From CAZWRV01 sp964636325 (GTDB taxonomy: Bacteria > Verrucomicrobiota > Lentisphaeria > Victivallales > GWF2-50-93), in contig CAZWRV010000024.1 of assembly GCA_964636325.1 (NCBI GenBank), positions 1-64,000 on the forward strand: a DNA stretch of 64,000 nt, given 5' to 3'. Of the stretch, positions 7,705 to 15,762 are shown piece by piece. The translations under genes were made by a program, and so were the position numbers. The notes below the pieces were generated by a model. That model made no database searches and was not told the DNA's origin. It was given only the letters and a program-made list of their open reading frames with translations. The stretch's first letter is position 1; each line of letters opens with the position of its first letter.

Positions 7705-9108
7705 ATGCCGGGTAGAATAATGATAGGGGTGAACACCGGCCCGTTGTCCGGGACGAAGTTCGCCGTTGACGAGCGCATGATATGCACGGTCGGGCGCGCA
7801 AAGGACTGCCTCATCTGCATACCGAAGGAGGCCGACGGCGGCGTCTCCCGATACCACTGCCTCTTCGACGTGTCCCCTCCGAACATCACCGTGCGCGACC
7901 TGGGCAGCAAGAACGGGACATACGTCAACCAGCAGAACATCGCGCTCTCCGGAGGCGTCTCCGGGGCCGGCGGACTCGAGACCAGACCGGTAGCACTGCA
8001 GGACGGCGACATCGTACAGATAAGCGACACCATCTTCCAGATCAACATCGAAAAGCCGGACGACGGCAAGGCCACCGGCCTCAGGGTATGCCTCTCATGC
8101 GGCAGATACATCGAGATGGAGGAGGCTTCGACCCTGCAGGGCAAGCTCTGGTGCCCAGACTGCCTCAAGAGCGGAGGCGAAACCCCGGAGACGCCTGTCA
8201 ACCCCGAGTCCATGGACGTCCAGGGCACCCGCCAGCAGTGCCCTGTCCCCTGGCACAGGATAATAAAGCCGCTGGGCAGGGGCGGAATGGGCATGGTCTA
8301 CCTCATAGAGAACGTCTATACCGGCGTTCCCATGGCCCTGAAGGTCATGCTTTCCGAGAGCGCCGCCAACAACGCATCCGTAGACCGATTCCTCAGGGAG
8401 GTCAGGATTTGCGCGCGCCTCAACCATCCGAACATCGTCCGGCTCTACGACTACGGCTGCAAGAAGGGGCTTTACTACTGCGCCCTCGAATACTGCGGCG
8501 GAGGCAGCGTGGAGAAGCTCTGCGACGAGAAGGGCGGCCCCTTCGACCTGGAGGACGCGCTCCTGATCATCATGCAGGTCCTGGACGGCCTGATTTATGC
8601 GCAGAGCGTCGAGATACCAGGCGTTAAGCTCGCCGACGGGCGGGAGGTGACGGCGACCGGAATCGTCCACCGCGACCTGAAGCCCGAAAACCTTTTTATC
8701 CAGGTCGTGGACGGCAAGCAGGTCGTGAAGATCGGCGACTTCGGCATCGCCAAGGCCTTCGACATGTCCGGGCTCTCAGGGCACACCCAGCAGGGCGTCG
8801 CGCTCGGCACCCCGTATTTCGCGCCCCGCCAGCAGATCGTCAACTTCAAGTTCGCGGGCATCGAGGTGGACGTCTGGGCCGTCGCCGCGACGCTCTACTA
8901 CCTCCTCACCGGCTACCCTCCGAAGCAGATAGACATGAACAACCCCATCAAGTCCCTCCTCGAAAAGGATCCGGTGCCGGTCCTGCACAGGAACCCGGAA
9001 ATCCCCTCCAAGCTGGCCGAACTCCTCGACAGCGCGCTCTACGACAAGGGCGATCTCGCGTTCAAGAAGGCCGCCGATTTCCGCAGCGCGCTGCTGGACG
9101 TGATCTGA
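7705..9108 (+). CDS. FHA domain - zinc ribbon - Ser/Thr protein kinase
   Basis: 467 residues, with no evident membrane segment. Residues ~15-100 form an FHA domain (VGRAKDC, SRYHCLF, DLGSKNGTYVN), which binds phosphothreonine. Residues 129-153 hold a zinc ribbon with Cys129/132 and Cys150/153. Residues ~185-460 are a Hanks-type kinase: LGRGGMGMVY loop, ATP Lys213, catalytic HRDLKPEN with Asp324, DFG Asp345, and GTPYFAPRQQ in place of the usual APE segment. An FHA domain N-terminal to the kinase suggests self-recognition or partner docking (inference). ATG 7705 is chosen because the upstream in-frame extension runs through the structured repeat at 7587-7640. Confidence 0.9.
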   Translation: MPGRIMIGVNTGPLSGTKFAVDERMICTVGRAKDCLICIPKEADGGVSRYHCLFDVSPPNITVRDLGSKNGTYVNQQNIALSGGVSGAGGLETRPVALQDGDIVQISDTIFQINIEKPDDGKATGLRVCLSCGRYIEMEEASTLQGKLWCPDCLKSGGETPETPVNPESMDVQGTRQQCPVPWHRIIKPLGRGGMGMVYLIENVYTGVPMALKVMLSESAANNASVDRFLREVRICARLNHPNIVRLYDYGCKKGLYYCALEYCGGGSVEKLCDEKGGPFDLEDALLIIMQVLDGLIYAQSVEIPGVKLADGREVTATGIVHRDLKPENLFIQVVDGKQVVKIGDFGIAKAFDMSGLSGHTQQGVALGTPYFAPRQQIVNFKFAGIEVDVWAVAATLYYLLTGYPPKQIDMNNPIKSLLEKDPVPVLHRNPEIPSKLAELLDSALYDKGDLAFKKAADFRSALLDVI

Positions 9109-9146
9109 CGGGCCGGCCGCAAAAACAGGCTGGCTTTCGGCTGGGA

Positions 9147-10334
9147 ATGGCTGTAGATTGCCGAATGAAATCCTTAGAGATATTTCTTTGCAGATGGCTT
9201 TCCCGTTCGGGAGTCCGGACGGTTGCGGCACTGATGTTGATTTCGCCCTTTCCAATGGCGGCGGCCGAGAAGGATGCGGAGAGCGCCGAGGCTGTCGTCA
9301 CGATGAGCGACGGGTCGACGATTTCCGGAACGCTGTCGATCATCGGGTCGAATCCCTTGACCATCTCGCCGAACGGGGAAAGCCGCCAGAGGCAGTTTTA
9401 TCTGAGGGACATGCTTTCGATAGAGCACGGCATCGAGTCCGCGAACATGAAGAGGCCGTGGGTCTACAAGGAGGCCGGAAGCATCGAGAAGTTCTACTTC
9501 GACGAGAAGGAATATCCTTTCGTGAACTTCCTGACGAAAATCACCCTTGTCGACGGGTCGGTCGTGACCGGGCACATCGTGTCGGCCGCCTTCAACATAA
9601 GGGACTCCGCCGGCAAACATAAGCTTTTCCTGCAGCGCCAGATCAAGGGCGAAAAGGGCCAGGCGATGGAGGAGGCAGTCTTCCCATCATCGATCCGCTT
9701 CCCCGGAAGCAAGGCCAAGGACGCCATGCCGCTCATGGGCGTAGTCGAAGGGCTTGGCAAGCTTGAGAAGGCCACCGCCTTCGACATCGAGAGGGAGAAC
9801 GTCGTAGCGGGGAAAATCTCGGAGGACGGTAAGTTCGACTTCGGCAACCTCCTCCCAGGATACTACGACGTCACAATCCTTACGGACTCGCATGCCCTCA
9901 CCGGGTTCTCGCAGGCCGTGCCGTCGAACGTCAAGGACAATCCGCTCCAGGAAGAAGACCTGGACAATCTGAAAAAAGTCTTCCCGCTGACCGACGACTT
10001 CTTCAAGGAGAGATGGCTGATGTGCATTTCAGGGTCGCGCAACTACGCCAAGACCCTCGCGTACAAACGCAGGGCGGACTACGTGGACGACATGGGCAAT
10101 CCGGTCAAAGGCGTGCGCATCTGGCATCTGGAGCTGATGACCTGGCACCTACCGGAAAGCGAGTGGCAGCTCGACAGGAGATTCATACTCATAAGGCACA
10201 AGCAGCAGGACTCGGACAAGCCGAGGAAGCTCTTCGCAGTCCCCGGGCTCGGCGCAGTGAAGCCCGGGACTGACTTGAAAATCGGCAAGGAGGCCGTCGA
10301 TGGCGGCAAAGGATTTATACGCAACCTTGACTAG
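9147..10334 (+). CDS. Secreted hypothetical protein, coupled to the giant membrane protein
   Basis: 395 residues with a signal peptide (about residues 8-40, ending MAAAEK). The start is uncertain: ATG 9147 or ATG 9165 (MKSLEIF), neither with a good ribosome binding site. The mature part is beta-rich. It contains two SDGS/VDGS turns (TMSDGSTISGTL, TLVDGSVVTGHI), and around residue 225 KISEDGKFDFGNLLPGYYDV, which is typical of a carboxypeptidase-regulatory or SpaA/prealbumin-like beta sandwich. No catalytic motif is seen. Its last 35 bases overlap the start of the next gene, so the two are likely co-translated and their products may interact at the envelope. Function unknown. Confidence 0.75.
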   Translation: MAVDCRMKSLEIFLCRWLSRSGVRTVAALMLISPFPMAAAEKDAESAEAVVTMSDGSTISGTLSIIGSNPLTISPNGESRQRQFYLRDMLSIEHGIESANMKRPWVYKEAGSIEKFYFDEKEYPFVNFLTKITLVDGSVVTGHIVSAAFNIRDSAGKHKLFLQRQIKGEKGQAMEEAVFPSSIRFPGSKAKDAMPLMGVVEGLGKLEKATAFDIERENVVAGKISEDGKFDFGNLLPGYYDVTILTDSHALTGFSQAVPSNVKDNPLQEEDLDNLKKVFPLTDDFFKERWLMCISGSRNYAKTLAYKRRADYVDDMGNPVKGVRIWHLELMTWHLPESEWQLDRRFILIRHKQQDSDKPRKLFAVPGLGAVKPGTDLKIGKEAVDGGKGFIRNLD

Positions 10335-13300
10335 CTTCGGGATTTTCGCCAAGCTCCGGAAGTCCGCGGCGGCGCTCGCGGCCGTCCTGGCCGCGGACGC
10401 CATCCTGCTCTTCCTGCTCTTCTCCTTGGACAACCTCCTGAACTTCAATTCCGCCGCCAGGTTCGTCTCAGTCTCGGCGGTCGCAGTCATCAACCTGTTG
10501 TTCCTCGGATGGCTGGTGCATCTTTTCGCCTTCAGAAAGGAGAGCTTCCGCAGGCTGGCGGTAGACTTGGAGAAGGAGCAAGGCATCCCCGACAACTCCG
10601 TGATCAACGCGGTCTGCTTTGACGAGGAAAAGGAATTTCCGGCGGCGTTGAAGAGTCTCTTCGCCGGCGCGGCGGCCGAGGGCTGCAGGATGGTCAGCTT
10701 CCATATCTCGTCCGTCTTCAGGACTGCAGGCTTCGCCAAGGCGTCCCGAATCCTGATGGCCGCGCTCATAATCCTCGGCCTGTATTCCGCCCTCTTCTAC
10801 AGGCATGCTCAGAACGCCATGCTGCGCTTCATCAACCCCTTTTCGCAGCTCGCCTCCCTTAATTTCACGCAGTTCGATGTGGCGCCCGGGGACGCAGAAG
10901 TCGCCGAAGGCGGCGCGTGCAGGATAACGGCGTCGGCGGCCAGGGACGGCGCCCCCGCCCGGGAGCTCGCCATCGTCGTGAAGAGGCAGGATTCGGCGGA
11001 ATCCTTCGAAATGCGCCGCGAAGGCGACCGCTTCTTCGCTGACCTGAAGGACATCGGCGCACCGCTGCTCTACTGCGTCAAGCACAGGCGCGACTCCAGC
11101 AGGTGGTTCAGGATCAGCGTCTCCCGGAAGCCCAGGTTCGAGAGCCTTTCAGCTTCGGTCGTGCCTCCTGAATATACAGGTGAAAAGGAATATCCGCTCG
11201 AGCGCGCCGAGAAGGACGGCGGCATCCTGAAGGACTCCGCGGTCAAAGTCGCGTTCACGCTCCCCGCCGGTTCGAGCGCAAGCTTCTTCAATGATGGAAA
11301 GCCGGCTCAGGCCAAGGACGGAAGATTCGAGCACAAGCTCACCTCGTCCGCCGTCCTGAGCGCCTCGGTCGAGGACGCCAAGGGGCTGGTCAACAAGGAC
11401 GCCTGGATCGCCAGGCTCACGGCCGTCGAAGACCGCCCGCCGGAGATAAGATTCCTCAACGCCGACACCAACGTCGAGCTGCTTTCAGGCGAAAAGCTGC
11501 CTCTGCAGATGCTCGCCGAGGACGACGTCGCCGTCAGCTCAATCGAGGTTTTCATGGAGTCCGCCTCCGGCGAGAAGACGCTGAAGACGTTCGCCTATTC
11601 CCAGAACAGGAAGAGCCTCCGCGAGGTCTGGGTGCTCACCGCGGACAAGGCCGTCTTCGCTCCGAACGCCTCATATACGATATGGGCGCGCGCCTCGGAC
11701 AGGTTCCCCGGCGGCCATTCCACCGTCGCCAAGTCTCCAATAAACATACACATCCTGGACAACGTCAAGATGCTCTCCGAGGCCTGCAAGGGCGGCGCGG
11801 AGGCCAAGTTCTACTCACTGATAATCAAGGCATTGGAAAAGCAGAAGTCGCTCCAGAACACGCTAGGAGGACAGGTCAAGCACATCAGCGCGAGGAAGCA
11901 GATTCCCGAATTCGATAACGCGCAGAAGGAGATCCACGCCCTCATCTCATCCGCATGCGACGCCGCGGCCGAGCTCAGGAAGACCAACACGATAACTGAG
12001 CCCATGAACGCCGGAATCCGCGCGATCAGGGACGGAATTTCCAGCCAGACGCTGACGGCCTTCAAGGAGGCGCAGGACGAGAAGTGGCAGCCAGAGATCA
12101 AGCTCGCGCTCAACAGGATCATACTGCTGCAGCGCCAGCTCATCGCAAGCCTCGAGGAGCTCCTCAACATGCTCTCCCTCGGCAGGAAGGAGGCAGAGGC
12201 TAAGAAGGACGAAGACCGCGAGGACGCCCAGGACCTGGCGCTCCTCGAAAAGCTCAAGGCGCTGAAGAAGGACATCGACAAGTTCAAGGAGGACCAGCGC
12301 AAGATCATAGAAAAGACGGAGGAGCTCGACAAGAAGAATCCGGAGGACTGGACAAAGGCGGAGGAGGAGCTGCTCGGCGACCTTTCGGCGAAGGAGGCCG
12401 ACCTCTCGAAGTTCTTCAAGGCCGCCTTCAACGACCTCTCGAAGCTGGGCAGGCAGGACTTCTCCAACTCCCGGATGGCCGAGGACATCATCGGGATGTA
12501 CGAGGAGCTGCAGAAGGCAGGCGACGCCCTCAAGAAGAAGGAGAACATCGAGATCGCCACCCTCAACGAGGAGGCCGCCGCCACCGCCGCCGACAACGTA
12601 GAGCAGAACCTCGAACGCTGGCTCGCCGACATGCAGGACAACATCAAGTGGAACGCCGAACAGGGCGAAGGCTCCCCCGACCTTAAGATGACCGACCTGC
12701 CCGAGGAGCTCACCGACATCATCGGCGACCTCATCGAGTCCGAATCGGACATGGACGAGGAGAGCCAGGACTCCACCAACTCCACCGCCGTCGATACGGA
12801 CAGGGGCCTCGGCTGGGGCGTCAGCGACGGCAACATCAACAGCATGCAGGCCAAGGGCATCACCGGAAACGTCCTGCCGAACAACAACGAAGTGGCGGGC
12901 CGCTCCGGCGAAGGCCGCTCAGGCAAGTCATCCGGCCAGTTCGTCGGCGACAACGCCATCGGCAAGGGCGGCCGCAAGACTCCCACACGCCTCACGGAAT
13001 CCCCTTTCGAACAGGGAACAATCAAGGACACTTCCAAGGAGGCCCAGGGCGGCGCGACCGGCGGCGGAAAGCAGTCCGGCGTCGGCCACGAAGGGCTTCG
13101 CGGAAAGACGCCCGACAACAACAGGGACCTCGAGCAGCGCATCGCAGGCCGGCCCGAAATGAAGCAGAAGGCCGAAGCCCTCCTCCGCAAGCTCACCGTC
13201 CAGAACCTCCCCACCGGCGACCTCGAGGAGGCCATCGAAAAGATGGATAAGCTCTCAAAATACGGCGCAAAGGGCAAGGGCATCGAATTCAGGCAGATAA

Positions 13301-13494
13301 GGGACGACCTCCTCTCATCGCTCATGGACGCCAAGGCCGCGGTCAACGAGGCCGTCAAGTCCGACACCGACAAGGCGAATACAAGGAAAAGGAAGGACAG
13401 CATCTTCAAATACAGCGGAAGCGAAAGCACGCCGCCCGGCTACGAGGACGCCGTCGAGGCTTATTTCAAGTCTCTAGCCGAGAACGAAGACTGA
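10300..13494 (+). CDS. Large DUF4175-like membrane protein with extended coiled coil
   Basis: 1064 residues. Two transmembrane helices lie at ~25-75 and a third at ~145-165, followed by RFINPFSQ and a beta-rich region (~175-480) containing VPPEYTG and AEDDVAVSSIEVF. Residues ~500-830 are charged heptad-rich coiled coil. Residues ~840-960 are Gly/Ser/Asn-rich and probably disordered, then a final helical part. The plan resembles DUF4175-type proteins. It is paralogous in layout to the 1704-residue protein at 51364-56478, which has RFVNPLGN and FPRYTG at matching places. In related bacteria such proteins neighbour MoxR/VWA clusters, so an envelope mechanical or scaffolding role is plausible. 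ATG 10300 is supported by overlap with the preceding gene. Confidence 0.8.
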   Translation: MAAKDLYATLTSFGIFAKLRKSAAALAAVLAADAILLFLLFSLDNLLNFNSAARFVSVSAVAVINLLFLGWLVHLFAFRKESFRRLAVDLEKEQGIPDNSVINAVCFDEEKEFPAALKSLFAGAAAEGCRMVSFHISSVFRTAGFAKASRILMAALIILGLYSALFYRHAQNAMLRFINPFSQLASLNFTQFDVAPGDAEVAEGGACRITASAARDGAPARELAIVVKRQDSAESFEMRREGDRFFADLKDIGAPLLYCVKHRRDSSRWFRISVSRKPRFESLSASVVPPEYTGEKEYPLERAEKDGGILKDSAVKVAFTLPAGSSASFFNDGKPAQAKDGRFEHKLTSSAVLSASVEDAKGLVNKDAWIARLTAVEDRPPEIRFLNADTNVELLSGEKLPLQMLAEDDVAVSSIEVFMESASGEKTLKTFAYSQNRKSLREVWVLTADKAVFAPNASYTIWARASDRFPGGHSTVAKSPINIHILDNVKMLSEACKGGAEAKFYSLIIKALEKQKSLQNTLGGQVKHISARKQIPEFDNAQKEIHALISSACDAAAELRKTNTITEPMNAGIRAIRDGISSQTLTAFKEAQDEKWQPEIKLALNRIILLQRQLIASLEELLNMLSLGRKEAEAKKDEDREDAQDLALLEKLKALKKDIDKFKEDQRKIIEKTEELDKKNPEDWTKAEEELLGDLSAKEADLSKFFKAAFNDLSKLGRQDFSNSRMAEDIIGMYEELQKAGDALKKKENIEIATLNEEAAATAADNVEQNLERWLADMQDNIKWNAEQGEGSPDLKMTDLPEELTDIIGDLIESESDMDEESQDSTNSTAVDTDRGLGWGVSDGNINSMQAKGITGNVLPNNNEVAGRSGEGRSGKSSGQFVGDNAIGKGGRKTPTRLTESPFEQGTIKDTSKEAQGGATGGGKQSGVGHEGLRGKTPDNNRDLEQRIAGRPEMKQKAEALLRKLTVQNLPTGDLEEAIEKMDKLSKYGAKGKGIEFRQIRDDLLSSLMDAKAAVNEAVKSDTDKANTRKRKDSIFKYSGSESTPPGYEDAVEAYFKSLAENED

Positions 13495-13532
13495 CGAATG
13501 CGGCGCAGCGGCGGATAGGAAAGCGATAATCG

Positions 13533-13671
13533 AGTTTCAGAAGAATGGTGCTCTGGCGAGTAAATCCGCCAGTTCTGTCGGGAAGAAACTTGAAGTAGCG
13601 CAGGTATTCTTACCTGCGGAGTCGCAGACAGGAATGTCTGCGTTGCTTGAGGCGAATTTCAGAGGAGTGTC
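13533..13671 (+). repeat. Two-hairpin intergenic repeat, copy 2
   Basis: Near-identical to 4-142, including the flank CTCTGGCGAG and the string AAATCCGCCAGTTCTGTCGG. The 56-bp core is 13593-13648: hairpin CGCAGGTA/TACCTGCG with loop TTCT, then CGCAGACA/TGTCTGCG with loop GGAA. The outer closing arm is TTGCTT instead of TTACTT. It runs directly into copy 3, sharing ~19 bp (GAATTTCAGAGGAGTG). Confidence 0.9.
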
Positions 13672-13790
13672 CATCTGCGATGCTCGCAGTTTTGTCGGTG
13701 TGAAACTTAAAGTAGCGCAGGTATTCCTACCTGCGATGCCGCAGACAGGAATGTCTGCGTTACTTGAGGCGAGTTTCAGGAGAGACTTAC
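13653..13790 (+). repeat. Two-hairpin intergenic repeat, copy 3
   Basis: In tandem with copy 2. The core 13710-13765 has the same two hairpins as copy 1, while the left flank (CCATCTGCGA, CGCAGTTTTGTCGG) matches copy 4 on the minus strand at ~51335-51356. The right end GAGTTTCAGGAGAG includes the probable Shine-Dalgarno sequence of the gene at 13795. Seen directly in the sequence. Confidence 0.9.
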
Positions 13791-13794
13791 ATAT

Positions 13795-14499
13795 ATGCCG
13801 GCCAGACTTTTTATTTTTACGGCTATATCACTGCTCTTCTTCTCGGGCGCTACGGCCGGCGAGAACCTCATCGCCAACGGCTCGTTCGAGAAGGGTGTGA
13901 AGACTCCTGACAACTGGGAGAAGGCGAACGGGCTCACATCGTTCTACGTGGACGAGGAAGGGCACGGGCGCGTCGTGAAGCTGGACACCCGCGTCGGCAG
14001 GGATCAGGCCGTGGACTGGATGAAGAAGTTCAAGGAGAACCCGGCCGCGCCGCCGCCGGCGCCTGAATTTCCCGAGAACGAGCTCGCCACCGTCGCCGCG
14101 GAGGAAGGCGCCTGGCTGGACTCCGACCTGATAGACGTCAAGCCTGGACAGAACTACAAGCTTTCCGTGGAATACAAAGGCTCGGGGGCGCCGATCGTAT
14201 GGATCAAGGGGTTCCTGATGAATCCGAGGCGCAAGGAATACTCCGACGGATACCAGACACGGCTCGTCCCGGACAATCCCGACCCCAAGGCGTGGAAAAG
14301 CTACTCGATCGGGTTCAACCCCACGGCAAGGTCGCCCAAGGTCGAGAAGATGAAGGTCAGAATTTACGCATACTGGCCGCCCGGCATATATTTCTTCGAC
14401 AACGTCAAGATCGAGGAGATAACGCAGGAGGAGATGGAAGAGCTCGTCAGGAAAAGGGCGCTCCTCCCGGACGACGGCAAGAAGCCGGGGAAGGATTGA
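13795..14499 (+). CDS. Secreted carbohydrate-binding-like (CBM4/9-type) protein
   Basis: 234 residues with a signal peptide (1-21, ending ATAG). The mature N-terminus ENLIANGSFEKG...PDNWEK is the classic opening of a CBM4/9-type galactose-binding-like jelly roll. The C-terminal strand ending PPGIYFFDNVKIEEI is the matching closing strand that usually carries the structural Ca2+ site. An Ala/Pro/Glu-rich loop (PAAPPPAPEFPE) interrupts the domain near residue 85. The start at ATG 13795 has GGAGAG at 13779-13784, provided by the end of repeat copy 3. A charged tail suggests no further domain. It sits just upstream of a polysaccharide deacetylase and may bind the same polymer (inference). Confidence 0.75.
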   Translation: MPARLFIFTAISLLFFSGATAGENLIANGSFEKGVKTPDNWEKANGLTSFYVDEEGHGRVVKLDTRVGRDQAVDWMKKFKENPAAPPPAPEFPENELATVAAEEGAWLDSDLIDVKPGQNYKLSVEYKGSGAPIVWIKGFLMNPRRKEYSDGYQTRLVPDNPDPKAWKSYSIGFNPTARSPKVEKMKVRIYAYWPPGIYFFDNVKIEEITQEEMEELVRKRALLPDDGKKPGKD

Positions 14500-14555
14500 A
14501 ACCGCAGCAAAAAGCATTCTCTTATGCGGGCAGAATTCAACATGGAGGTTTTCAA

Positions 14556-15458
14556 ATGAATGACGGTCCGCTTGTAGTCCTCGGCTTCGACATGGAGACG
14601 GATGTGGGTAGCTGGACTCCGTTCTACGAGGGATTCAAGAAGGGAACTCCAGTGATCTTGAAGCTTCTTGCGAAGCACGGCGCGCAGGCGACGTTCTACT
14701 TCACCGGCGAGTCCGCAAATAAGTTTCCGCGCACCGTGAAAACAGTTGCGGAGGAAGGCCATGAGGTCGGCGCTCATTCGATCTACCATGAGACCGTCGG
14801 CGATCAGCTTTTCGACATCCCCGGCGTGAAACCGCTTCTCTGCGAGGAGGTCCCGCTCAGGCTGAAAAGATGCCATGAGATCGTGGCCGACGCCGTAGGC
14901 CGCGCCCCGACTTCGTTCCGTGCGCCGCGCCTCTTCGGAAGCACAACCATGATCAACTCGCTCGAAAAGCTCGGATACGGCACCGACGCGTCGTATCCGA
15001 TGTATTTCTTCGAGAAACAGCTTGTGCCTTACCATCCCTCGAAAAAAGACTGGACCGAGAAGGGAAAACTCAAGATCCTCGAGATCCCCAACTTCGCCGA
15101 CATGACGATCGAAAGCAAGGATCCCTACGGGCGCGACCGCGACCAGTGGCCGCTGTTCCGCACAAAAGGGCACAGGCCGCTGCTCAAGCACATCGACAAC
15201 TTCCTCGGCCTGCTCGCAAAGAAAAAACTTCCCGCCGTCCTCTGCTTCTACTTCCATCCGTGGGAGTTCCATGAGATGAAGGCGAGCTACACATACGGCG
15301 AAGGGACTGTGGCGCCCTTCAGGTTCATAACCAAGAACTGCGGCGCGGTAGCCGCACGCGAATTCGACCTGATGCTCTCGGAACTGGAAAAGCGCGGCGC
15401 AAGGTTCGTCAGCGCGGGGACGCTGAGCCGTCAATTGGAAACTCCTTGTAACCAATAA
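14556..15458 (+). CDS. Polysaccharide deacetylase (NodB family)
   Basis: 300 residues, cytoplasmic by sequence (no signal peptide). NodB-fold metal-dependent deacetylases hydrolyse N- or O-acetyl groups on sugars. Visible motifs: LGFDMETD (Asp12, candidate catalytic base), ATFYFTGESA, HEVGAHSIYHE with metal ligands His74 and His78, SFRAPRLFGS, and CFYFHPWEF late in the chain. The motif layout resembles the PuuE/HpPgdA-like subgroup acting on small or peptidoglycan-derived substrates. ATG 14556 is set by GGAGG at 14545-14549. It follows the CBM-like gene by 57 bp and is probably co-transcribed with it. Confidence 0.9.
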   Translation: MNDGPLVVLGFDMETDVGSWTPFYEGFKKGTPVILKLLAKHGAQATFYFTGESANKFPRTVKTVAEEGHEVGAHSIYHETVGDQLFDIPGVKPLLCEEVPLRLKRCHEIVADAVGRAPTSFRAPRLFGSTTMINSLEKLGYGTDASYPMYFFEKQLVPYHPSKKDWTEKGKLKILEIPNFADMTIESKDPYGRDRDQWPLFRTKGHRPLLKHIDNFLGLLAKKKLPAVLCFYFHPWEFHEMKASYTYGEGTVAPFRFITKNCGAVAAREFDLMLSELEKRGARFVSAGTLSRQLETPCNQ

Positions 15459-15506
15459 AGGCTTGGCCGCTGCCAGCTACGGGATAGTTGGTGGATGGAT
15501 GGAAAC

Positions 15507-15534
15507 TTGGATTAACGGGACGATAGCGTATTAA
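15507..15534 (+). promoter_or_regulatory. Candidate promoter for the CxxC micro-ORF
   Basis: TTGGAT (15507-15512) and TATTAA (15529-15534) are separated by 16 bp, giving a plausible sigma70-like promoter about 20 bp before the Shine-Dalgarno sequence of the 28-codon ORF. Matches to consensus are partial. Confidence 0.35.
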
Positions 15535-15556
15535 TTATAAGCTGTTGGAGGTCATC

Positions 15557-15643
15557 ATGTCAACAATGGCTCAGCTTTGCAACTCGTGTGGCGCCGGGGG
15601 CAAGAAAGATCGTTGTATCAAGTGTGGCAATATGGCTTTTTAA
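15557..15643 (+). CDS. 28-residue double-CxxC zinc-knuckle micro-protein
   Basis: The ORF encodes only 28 residues, with two CxxC pairs (CNSC at 8-11 and CIKC at 20-23), spaced like a minimal zinc ribbon, and a Gly/Lys/Asp linker between them. Support for it being a gene: a perfect GGAGG (15547-15551) five bases before the ATG, a candidate promoter upstream, a hairpin plus T-run downstream, and four Cys arranged in metal-binding pairs, which is unlikely by chance. It is a monocistronic island between the deacetylase and the LacI-type regulator. Function unknown; nucleic-acid or protein binding would be typical of zinc knuckles. Confidence 0.65.
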   Translation: MSTMAQLCNSCGAGGKKDRCIKCGNMAF

Positions 15644-15666
15644 AATTGCCGGCATGAACTTGGCGT

Positions 15667-15704
15667 CGGCAAAGGCCGAGGCATTTGCCGCCGGGAGTTT
15701 TTTT
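15667..15704 (+). terminator. Probable intrinsic terminator after the micro-ORF
   Basis: CGGCAAA/TTTGCCG form a stem (15667-15690) with an inner GCC/GGC extension. Eight bases later a run of seven T residues begins at 15698. The next gene starts 59 bases on, so this would insulate the LacI-type gene from read-through. Confidence 0.5.
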
Positions 15705-15731
15705 CCTGTTTTTTTAACGGTTTCGCCTTGA

Positions 15732-15754
15732 CTTTAACATTTGGACTGTTAAAG
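15732..15754 (+). promoter_or_regulatory. Candidate operator CTTTAACA-N7-TGTTAAAG
   Basis: A perfect 8-bp inverted repeat with a 7-bp spacer ends nine bases before the ATG of the LacI-family regulator. TTGACT (15728-15733) overlaps its left arm and may be the -35 element. The position suggests autoregulation. No exact second copy was seen before the neighbouring sugar genes. Confidence 0.5.
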
Positions 15755-15762
15755 TGATCCGC

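Noticed and set aside
11811..13430. 539-codon open frame opposite the giant coiled-coil gene
   Set aside because: Ser/Leu-rich translation typical of the antisense of a Glu/Lys-rich GC-rich gene; no ribosome binding site or family motif.
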